From positions 1 to 33,261 of the forward strand of contig NZ_AEJB01000342.1 in assembly GCF_000331005.1 (NCBI RefSeq): a DNA stretch of 33,261 nucleotides, read 5' to 3'. A program made the translations under genes and the position numbers. The DNA comes from Streptomyces turgidiscabies Car8 (GTDB lineage Bacteria; Actinomycetota; Actinomycetes; Streptomycetales; Streptomycetaceae). The notes below the pieces were generated by a model. The model worked only from the letters and a program-made list of their open reading frames with translations, searched no databases and was not told the DNA's origin. Below are positions 27,017 through 33,261 of this stretch, one piece after another; the stretch's first letter is position 1; the number at the start of each line of letters is the position of its first letter.

Positions 27017-29377
27017 ATGGAACCGACCGATAGCGCCGCCCCTCCCTCACGGCTGCGCGGAGGCCGGATATCCGGCGCCTGGCGCTGGGGCTCCGCCCTC
27101 CTCACCGGCCGCTCCGAGACCGACCGGGAACCGCGCCAGGCCCGCCGGACGGCACGCTTCCTGGAACGGGCGGGCGTCGGCGTACGGACGAGCGGACCGG
27201 CGAGCAGGACCGGCGGCGCAAGCGGCATCGGCACGGGCACCGGCACCGGACAGCGCATCGTCGCCGACAGCAGGGTGTCGACCCCCCTGTCGGCCCATCT
27301 CACCGCCGAGGAACGCGTCGCCCACCTGCACGCGCACGACCCCGCACGCCAGCTCTCCTGGCCCGCACTGCCCGCGGCGGTCGTCGCGGCGGCCGGGTTC
27401 GTCCTCGGCGCCGGCTTCTACCGCGGCTTCACCGGCCACAGCGCGCTCTTCCCCGCCGGCACCGCCGGCTGGGCCCTCGCTGTCCTCACCGGCGTCATCG
27501 TCGGCCACCTCGTCGCCCTCGGCCGCGCCCGCTGGTGGGGCGGCACCGGCTCCGGCGCCGCCCTCACCCTCGCCGTACTCCTGCTGTACGGCTGGGTCCC
27601 GGCCGGCATGGTCAGCCTCACCGTCGTCGTCCTGGTCGGTGCCGCCCGCCGCCACCGCTGGCGCCAGGGCCTCCTGCACGGCGCGGTGGACATCCTCGGC
27701 ATCGGTGCCGGCGCGCTGGTGCTCGCCGCGTTCGGCCGGGTCCCGTCGGTCGAGACACCGTGGGACCCCCAGACCTGGAGCCTCTACACGGCACCCGAGG
27801 TGATGCTGGTCGCGGTCACCTACCTCGCGGTCACTCGCACCCTGCTCTGGTATCTGCACACCCCGCGCGGCGGACTGCCCACCGCCGCCCGCTCCGCCCT
27901 GGTCAGACAGGGTCTGGTCGCGATCGCGCTGCTCGCCATCGCGCCGCTCATCTGCGTCATCGCCGTCGCCCTGCCGATCCTGCTGCCGCTGTTCGCCATC
28001 CCCCTCATCGCCCTCGACTCCACCCTGTGGATAGCCAGGGCGCGGGCCGAGGAACAGCTCCGCGACCCGCTGACCGGACTGCCCAACAGACAGTGGCTCC
28101 TGGAACGGACCTGGACGGCCCTCGACGATGCCGAACGCATCGACGCACGGGCCGCGTTGATGCTCATAGACCTCGACCGCTTCCGGTCGGTGAACGACAC
28201 ACTGGGACACCTCGCCGGTGACCGCCTCCTCCTCCAGATAGCCGACAGGCTGCGCCTCGCACTGCCGCGCGGCGCGGAGGCCGCACGGCTCGGCGGCGAC
28301 GAGTTCGCCGTGTTACTGCCGGTCGTCGACTCCACGACGTCGGCCACCCGCGTCGCCCGCAACCTGGTCACCGTGCTGGGCTCCCCGCTCGACCTCGACG
28401 GACTCACCCTCGTCCTGGAGGCCAGTGCCGGCCTCGCCGTCTTCCCCGACCACGCCCTCGACGCGGAGGGGCTGCTGCGGCGCGCCGACGTCGCGATGTA
28501 CCAGGCGAAACGGGACCGCACGGGCGTCGAGGTGTACGAGATCAAGCGGGACTCGAACACCCCGGACCGACTGGGCCTGCTGGGCGACCTGCGGCGCGCG
28601 CTCGACGCGCACGAGGTCGAACTGCACTATCAGCCCAAGGTGCGCTTCGACGGGCAGGTAGCCGGCCTTGAGGCACTGGTGCGGTGGGTGCACCCGGAGC
28701 GCGGGAAGGTACCGCCGGACGAGTTCATAGCCATCGCCGAGTCGTCCGGGCTGATGCCCCACCTCACGGAGTACGTGCTGGAGACAGCGCTCGAACAGGT
28801 CGCCAAGTGGCGCTCCCAGGGGCTGTTCGTCCCGGTCGCCGTCAACGTGTCCCCACGCGACGTCCACACCCCCGGCTTCGCGGGATCCGTCGCCGCGCGG
28901 CTGGCCCGGCACGGGGTCCCGCCGGGGGCGCTCCAGCTGGAGATAACGGAACACGTGCTCCTGGAGGACCCGCAGAAGGCCGCGGACACCCTCGCCGCGC
29001 TGACCGCGCACGGCGTGAAGATGTCGCTCGACGACTTCGGGACGGGCTACTCGTCGCTGGTGCATCTGCGGCGGCTGCCGGTGAGCGAGCTGAAGATCGA
29101 CCGGTCGTTCGTGGCGCGGCTGGCGGTGGACACGGAGGACTCGGAGATCGTGCGGTGCACCGTGGACCTCGCGCATTCCCTGGGGCTGCTCGTGGTAGCC
29201 GAGGGTGTGGAGGACGACGAGACGTGGGAGCGGTTGCGGGACATGGGGTGTGACGCGGTGCAGGGGTGGCTGGTCGCCGCCGCGATGCCTCCGGAGGAGG
29301 CCACGGCGTGGTTGCTGGCGCGGGGGACCCGTGGGTGGCAGCGGCCGCGGGCGGCTCTGCCGGCCGCGGAGTCATAG
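27017..29377 (+). CDS. rmdB: Membrane GGDEF-EAL cyclic-di-GMP enzyme, RmdB-like
   Basis: The 786-residue protein has an N-terminal cytoplasmic tail, about six hydrophobic helices (about 115-345), a GGDEF domain with intact GGDEF (426-430), and an EAL domain with intact EAL (552-554), DDFGTGYSSL and EGVEDDETW. These make or degrade c-di-GMP, which controls development in Streptomyces. Its place just after ligA matches RmdB (SCO5495 next to ligA in S. coelicolor, from memory), a phosphodiesterase affecting aerial growth. ATG 27017 follows GAGAGGGACGGGA. A TTA leucine codon at 28313-28315 (residue 433) lies just after the GGDEF motif, so full translation should need the bldA tRNA. The 219-base gap before it contains no other gene. 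Confidence 0.88.
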   Translation: MEPTDSAAPPSRLRGGRISGAWRWGSALLTGRSETDREPRQARRTARFLERAGVGVRTSGPASRTGGASGIGTGTGTGQRIVADSRVSTPLSAHLTAEERVAHLHAHDPARQLSWPALPAAVVAAAGFVLGAGFYRGFTGHSALFPAGTAGWALAVLTGVIVGHLVALGRARWWGGTGSGAALTLAVLLLYGWVPAGMVSLTVVVLVGAARRHRWRQGLLHGAVDILGIGAGALVLAAFGRVPSVETPWDPQTWSLYTAPEVMLVAVTYLAVTRTLLWYLHTPRGGLPTAARSALVRQGLVAIALLAIAPLICVIAVALPILLPLFAIPLIALDSTLWIARARAEEQLRDPLTGLPNRQWLLERTWTALDDAERIDARAALMLIDLDRFRSVNDTLGHLAGDRLLLQIADRLRLALPRGAEAARLGGDEFAVLLPVVDSTTSATRVARNLVTVLGSPLDLDGLTLVLEASAGLAVFPDHALDAEGLLRRADVAMYQAKRDRTGVEVYEIKRDSNTPDRLGLLGDLRRALDAHEVELHYQPKVRFDGQVAGLEALVRWVHPERGKVPPDEFIAIAESSGLMPHLTEYVLETALEQVAKWRSQGLFVPVAVNVSPRDVHTPGFAGSVAARLARHGVPPGALQLEITEHVLLEDPQKAADTLAALTAHGVKMSLDDFGTGYSSLVHLRRLPVSELKIDRSFVARLAVDTEDSEIVRCTVDLAHSLGLLVVAEGVEDDETWERLRDMGCDAVQGWLVAAAMPPEEATAWLLARGTRGWQRPRAALPAAES

Positions 29378-29509
29378 GGGAGATCTCCCACCCGCGCACC
29401 GCCCGTTCAGCGCCCGTTAGAGGCTGACGTCGCCTGTGGGGGGTGCCCACCATCGGCGGCCTCGCGTGCGCTGAAACAAACCCGTGCGCCGGGTGTCTTC
29501 CCTGCCCCC

Positions 29510-29515
29510 TAGGAT
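29510..29515 (+). promoter_or_regulatory. Probable -10 of the gatCAB operon
   Basis: TAGGAT, the preferred streptomycete housekeeping -10, lies 42 bases upstream of the gatC ATG. No good -35 is visible at 17-18 bases. It predicts a start near 29522 and a leader of about 36 bases. Confidence 0.5.
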
Positions 29516-29557
29516 TGGGGCCAAAACCCACACCGCACTCACCCAGAGGATCGCTGC

Positions 29558-29854
29558 ATGCCTGGCATCACGCGCGAGGAGGTCGCCCACCTCGCACGGC
29601 TGGCGCGTCTGGAGCTGAAGGGCGAAGAGCTCGACCACTTCGCAGGCCAGCTCGACGACATCATCGGCGCGGTCGCCCGCGTCAGCGAGGTCGCCGACCA
29701 AGACGTACCGCCGACCTCGCACCCGCTGCCGCTGACGAACGTCATGCGCGCGGACGAGGTCCGTCCGTCGCTCACCCCCGCGCAGGCGCTCTCCGGCGCC
29801 CCCGCCCAGGAGCAGCAGCGTTTCAAGGTGCCGCAGATCCTGGGGGAGGACTAA
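29558..29854 (+). CDS. gatC: Asp-tRNA(Asn)/Glu-tRNA(Gln) amidotransferase subunit C
   Basis: GatC is the small bridging subunit of the GatCAB complex, which amidates misacylated Glu-tRNA(Gln) and Asp-tRNA(Asn). The 98-residue protein starts [15 protein letters not shown] and ends with the [14 protein letters not shown] segment (here [10 protein letters not shown]) and [10 protein letters not shown], all family hallmarks. ATG 29558 follows a GAGG sequence. It is five bases before gatA. Confidence 0.96.
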   Translation: MPGITREEVAHLARLARLELKGEELDHFAGQLDDIIGAVARVSEVADQDVPPTSHPLPLTNVMRADEVRPSLTPAQALSGAPAQEQQRFKVPQILGED

Positions 29855-29859
29855 TCACC

Positions 29860-31365
29860 ATGACGGACATCAACGTCAACATCATCCGGCTCACCGCCGC
29901 CGAGACCGCCGCGAAGATCGCTTCCGGCGAGCTCACCGCCGTCCAGGTCACCGAGGCCCACCTGGCCCGGATCGAGGCCGTCGACGAGAAGGTGCACGCC
30001 TTCCTGCACGTCGACCGGGAGGGCGCCCTCGCCCAGGCCCGTGCCGTCGACGCCAAGCGCGAGCGCGGGGAGACGCTGGGCCCGCTGGCCGGCGTACCCC
30101 TGGCGCTCAAGGACATCTTCACCACCGAGGGGATTCCGACCACCGTCGGGTCCAAGATGCTCGAGGGGTGGATCCCGCCGTACGACGCGACCGTCACCAA
30201 GCGGCTGAAGGCCGCCGACGTCGTCATCCTCGGCAAGACCAACATGGACGAGTTCGCCATGGGGTCCAGCACCGAGAACAGCGCGTACGGGCCGACCGGC
30301 AACCCGTGGGACCTCACCCGCATCCCCGGCGGCTCCGGCGGCGGTTCGTCCGCCGCGCTCGCCTCCTTCCAGGCGCCGCTGGCCATCGGTACGGACACCG
30401 GCGGTTCCATCCGCCAGCCCGCCTCCGTCACCGGCACGGTCGGCGTCAAGCCGACGTACGGGGCCGTCTCGCGGTACGGCATGGTCGCGTTCTCGTCCTC
30501 CCTCGACCAGGGCGGGCCCTGCGCCCGTACGGTCCTGGACGCCGCGCTCCTCCACGAGGTCATCGCCGGGCACGACCCGCTCGACTCGACGTCGATCGAC
30601 GCGCCGGTCCCGCCGGTCGTCGAGGCAGCCCGCAACGGCAGCGTCGACGGCATGCGCGTCGGCGTCGTCAAGCAGTTCCGCGGCGAGGGCTACCAGGCCG
30701 GCGTCATTCAGCGCTTCGACGAGTCCGTCGCCCTGCTGAAGGAACTGGGCGCCGAGATCGTCGAGCTGGACTGTCCGTCCTTCGATCTGGCGCTGTCCGC
30801 GTACTACCTGATCGCGCCGAGCGAGTGCTCGTCCAACCTCGCCCGCTTCGACGGGCTCCGCTACGGCCTGCGCAGCGGTGACGACGGCACGCACTCCGCC
30901 GAGGAGGTCACCTCGCTGACCCGCGCGGAGGGCTTCGGCCCCGAGGTCAAGCGCCGCATCATGCTCGGCACGTACGCGCTCAGCTCCGGCTACTACGACG
31001 CGTACTACGGCAGCGCCCAGAAGGTCCGTACGCTCATCACCCGCGACTTCGAGAAGGCGTTCGAGTCGGTGGACGTGATCGTCTCCCCGACGACGCCCAC
31101 CACCGCCTTCCCGATCGGCGAGCGCGCCGACGACCCGATGGCGATGTACCTCGCGGACCTCTGCACCATCCCGACCAACCTGGCCGGCAACTCGGCCATG
31201 TCCCTGCCCTGCGGTCTCGCGCCGGAGGACGGGCTGCCGGTCGGGCTCCAGATCATCGCCCCGGCGCTGAAGGACGACCGTCTTTACAGGGTCGGCGCCG
31301 CCGTCGAGGCCGCCTTCGTGGAAAAGTGGGGGCACCCGCTGCTAGAGGAGGCTCCGTCGCTGTGA
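29860..31365 (+). CDS. gatA: Asp-tRNA(Asn)/Glu-tRNA(Gln) amidotransferase subunit A
   Basis: GatA is the glutaminase of GatCAB and belongs to the amidase-signature family. The 501-residue protein shows the catalytic triad Lys84 (LALKDIF), cis-Ser159 ([10 protein letters not shown]) and Ser183 ([10 protein letters not shown]); the 75- and 24-residue spacings equal those of characterised GatA. ATG 29860 is five bases past gatC. Its stop overlaps the next small gene as GTGA. The upstream continuation of this frame into gatC is only a shadow. Confidence 0.97.
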   Translation: MTDINVNIIRLTAAETAAKIASGELTAVQVTEAHLARIEAVDEKVHAFLHVDREGALAQARAVDAKRERGETLGPLAGVPLALKDIFTTEGIPTTVGSKMLEGWIPPYDATVTKRLKAADVVILGKTNMDEFAMGSSTENSAYGPTGNPWDLTRIPGGSGGGSSAALASFQAPLAIGTDTGGSIRQPASVTGTVGVKPTYGAVSRYGMVAFSSSLDQGGPCARTVLDAALLHEVIAGHDPLDSTSIDAPVPPVVEAARNGSVDGMRVGVVKQFRGEGYQAGVIQRFDESVALLKELGAEIVELDCPSFDLALSAYYLIAPSECSSNLARFDGLRYGLRSGDDGTHSAEEVTSLTRAEGFGPEVKRRIMLGTYALSSGYYDAYYGSAQKVRTLITRDFEKAFESVDVIVSPTTPTTAFPIGERADDPMAMYLADLCTIPTNLAGNSAMSLPCGLAPEDGLPVGLQIIAPALKDDRLYRVGAAVEAAFVEKWGHPLLEEAPSL

Positions 31366-31604
31366 GCAAGGCTCTTTCGAAGGCCAAGGGCTTCAAGAAG
31401 TCCAAGTCCGGCACGTACCTGTCCATCGCGACCACCGCGTTCGGTGCCGTCAGCGTCGCCAAGCAGGCCAAGAAGGCCCGCTCGGAGAGCGACACGCTGC
31501 GCCTCATCGACGCGGCCGTGTCCGCCGCCGCCATCGTCACCGGCCTCGCCATCCTCTACCGCGAGCTGAAGCGGCTGGGCGACGACGACGTCCTGCTGGG
31601 CTGA
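31362..31604 (+). CDS. Small conserved protein between gatA and gatB, function unknown
   Basis: The 80-residue product has a Lys-rich basic N-terminus ([18 protein letters not shown]) and one hydrophobic helix (about 45-68), followed by REL-type charges and an acidic end. It may be a small membrane-associated protein. GTG 31362 overlaps the gatA stop as GTGA, with GAGGAG upstream, so it is translationally coupled to gatA, and gatB follows 16 bases later. I recall a hypothetical gene at this position in other Streptomyces, which supports it being real. No function is known to me. Confidence 0.8.
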   Translation: MSKALSKAKGFKKSKSGTYLSIATTAFGAVSVAKQAKKARSESDTLRLIDAAVSAAAIVTGLAILYRELKRLGDDDVLLG

Positions 31605-31620
31605 GAGGGAAGTTTTCACC

Positions 31621-33138
31621 GTGACCACCACGACCGACGAGTTGGTTTCGTACGAGGACGCCCTGGCGACGTACGACCCCGTCATGGGCCTTGAGGTCCA
31701 TGTCGAACTCGGCACCAAGACCAAGATGTTCTGCGGCTGTTCGACCGAGCTGGGCGCCGAGCCCAACTCGCAGACCTGCCCCACCTGCCTCGGCATGCCC
31801 GGCGCGCTTCCGGTCGTCAACGCGATCGGCATCGAGTCCGCCATCAGGATCGGTCTCGCGCTGCACTGCGAGATCGCCGAGTGGTGTCGCTTCGCCCGGA
31901 AGAACTACTTCTATCCGGACATGCCGAAGAACTTCCAGACCTCCCAGTACGACGAGCCGATCGCCTTCAACGGCTACCTCGACGTCCAGCTGGAGGACGG
32001 CGAGACCTTCCGGGTGGAGATCGAACGCGCCCACATGGAGGAGGACACCGGCAAGTCGCTGCACGTCGGTGGCGCGACGGGCCGTATCCACGGTGCCTCG
32101 CACTCGCTCCTCGACTACAACCGCGCCGGCATCCCCCTCATCGAGATCGTCACCAAGCCGATCGAGGGCGCCGGTGAGCGTGCCCCCGAGGTCGCCAAGG
32201 CGTACGTCGCCGAGCTGCGCGAACTCATCAAGGCGCTCGGTGTCTCGGAAGCCCGCATGGAGCAGGGGCAGATGCGCTGCGACGTGAACCTGTCGCTGCG
32301 CCCGCACGGCCGGGAGAAGTTCGGCACCCGGAGCGAGACGAAGAACGTCAACTCGCTGCGCTCCGTGGAGCGTGCGGCCCGTTTCGAGATCCAGCGGCAC
32401 GCCGCCGTACTGAACGCGGGCGGGACGATCATCCAGGAGACCCGGCACTTCCACGAGGACACCGGGTCGACGACCTCGGGCCGTGTGAAGGAGGAGGCCG
32501 AGGACTACCGGTACTTCCCCGAGCCGGACCTGGTGCCGGTGGCCCCCTCCCGCGAGTGGGTCGAGGAGATCCGCGCCGGGCTGCCCGAACTGCCGCTGGC
32601 CCGCCGCAACCGGCTTCTCGCCGAGTGGGGTGTCACGGCGACCGACATGCAGTCGATGCTCAACGCCGGTGCCATCGACCTGATCGTCGCCACCATCGAC
32701 GCCGGTGCCGACGCGGCCTCCGCCCGCAAGTGGTGGATGGGCGAACTCGCGCGCAGCGCCAACGAGTCGGGCACCCCGCTCGACGCGCTGGCCATCACGC
32801 CCGAGCAGGTCGCCCGGGTCACCGAGCTGGTCACCGCCGGCGACCTGAACGACAAGCTGGCCCGTCAGGTCATCGAGGGTGTCCTCGCGGGCGAGGGCAC
32901 TCCGGACGAGGTCGTCGAGAAGCGCGGTCTGAAGGTCGTCTCCGACGACGGTGCGCTGGGCACGGCCGTCCAGGACGCCATCGCCGGCAACCCGGGCATC
33001 GCCGACAAGATCCGCGGCGGCAAGGTGGCCGCGGTCGGCGCCCTGGTCGGCGCCGTCATGAAGGCGACCCGGGGTCAGGCCGACGCGGCCCGCGTCAAGG
33101 AACTGATCCTGGAGCAGTTGGGCGTCAGCGAGGGCTGA
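31621..33138 (+). CDS. gatB: Asp-tRNA(Asn)/Glu-tRNA(Gln) amidotransferase subunit B
   Basis: GatB is the tRNA-binding kinase/amidotransferase subunit of GatCAB. The 505-residue protein has MGLEVHVEL near 20, the zinc-site cysteines in MFCGCS and CPTCLGMPG, a [13 protein letters not shown] segment, [25 protein letters not shown], and a C-terminal YqeY-like helical tail ending in [13 protein letters not shown] 31621 follows GAGAGGGAAG. It closes the gat operon. Confidence 0.97.
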   Translation: MTTTTDELVSYEDALATYDPVMGLEVHVELGTKTKMFCGCSTELGAEPNSQTCPTCLGMPGALPVVNAIGIESAIRIGLALHCEIAEWCRFARKNYFYPDMPKNFQTSQYDEPIAFNGYLDVQLEDGETFRVEIERAHMEEDTGKSLHVGGATGRIHGASHSLLDYNRAGIPLIEIVTKPIEGAGERAPEVAKAYVAELRELIKALGVSEARMEQGQMRCDVNLSLRPHGREKFGTRSETKNVNSLRSVERAARFEIQRHAAVLNAGGTIIQETRHFHEDTGSTTSGRVKEEAEDYRYFPEPDLVPVAPSREWVEEIRAGLPELPLARRNRLLAEWGVTATDMQSMLNAGAIDLIVATIDAGADAASARKWWMGELARSANESGTPLDALAITPEQVARVTELVTAGDLNDKLARQVIEGVLAGEGTPDEVVEKRGLKVVSDDGALGTAVQDAIAGNPGIADKIRGGKVAAVGALVGAVMKATRGQADAARVKELILEQLGVSEG

Positions 33139-33160
33139 GGCAGGCAGTGGCAGTGACTGA

Positions 33161-33261
33161 GGGTTCCTGACCGTGTCCGGGGTGCTGAAACGGACGGCGG
33201 TGAAGCTGTCCAAGGTGTGCAGCGACCTGCGGCTGCTGGCCAGCGGACCGCGCGCGGGCTT
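33161..33261 (+). pseudogene. 5'-truncated aspartate ammonia-lyase (AspA)-like fragment, runs off the window
   Basis: From 33161 the frame reads [17 protein letters not shown] and then [15 protein letters not shown], which I recognise as an internal segment of class II fumarase/aspartase enzymes, lying just before their catalytic SSIMPGKVNP loop. About two thirds of a normal AspA should precede this segment, but a TGA (33158-33160) in frame and the gatB stop only 22 bases upstream leave no room for it. It could begin at GTG 33173 as an odd short ORF, but a decayed or rearranged aspA remnant is more likely. The 3' part is outside the window. Confidence 0.6.

Noticed and set aside
29443..29859. 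Upstream extension of the gatA frame through gatC
   Set aside because: It overlaps the well-supported gatC, and GatA family proteins start at the MTDINV position.

Overview
The window is chromosomal DNA from a Streptomyces-like actinomycete. Evidence: very high GC with strong GC3 bias, GTG starts, ATGA/GTGA operon overlaps, typical streptomycete extragenic repeats, and a housekeeping order (mnmA ... SDR, MetE-like, ligA, GGDEF/EAL gene, gatC-gatA-gatB) that I recognise from Streptomyces chromosomes.

Layout. 1-3996: a cut-off SpoIIE-type phosphatase fragment, a Tat-exported multicopper oxidase, a secreted N-acetylmuramoyl-L-alanine amidase, and divergent mnmA. 4031-22355: an accessory block of about 18 kb, read here as an orphan biosynthetic gene cluster with no PKS or NRPS. 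22368-33138: ordinary genes again (DUF427, SDR, MetE-like, ligA, a c-di-GMP enzyme, the gatC-gatA-small protein-gatB run). 33161-end: the start of a 5'-truncated aspartate ammonia-lyase-like sequence.

The cluster has two arms diverging from a 735-bp control region (14525-15259). The leftward arm reads SDR, YciI-like protein, class I/II aminotransferase, ATP-grasp ligase, LLM flavin monooxygenase, flavin reductase; then, after a repeat with a terminator-like hairpin, GH3-type acyl-adenylate ligase, alpha/beta hydrolase with a Cys nucleophile elbow, enolase-superfamily enzyme, FAH/GguC-like protein. The rightward arm reads MFS exporter, then membrane di-iron desaturase, glutamate mutase S and E subunits, quinone-oxidoreductase-type MDR enzyme, second ATP-grasp ligase.

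Inferred logic: glutamate mutase supplies 3-methylaspartate (or an analogue). The aminotransferase, SDR, YciI protein, desaturase, MDR enzyme and flavin monooxygenase pair tailor amino- or keto-acid units. Two ATP-grasp ligases and the GH3 enzyme form amide bonds, the enolase-family protein may epimerise, and the MFS protein exports. The product is probably a small modified peptide-like compound; I do not recognise a characterised cluster with this exact gene set. No pathway-specific regulator and no in-frame TTA codon was seen inside the block. All functional calls rest on motif reading without database searches.
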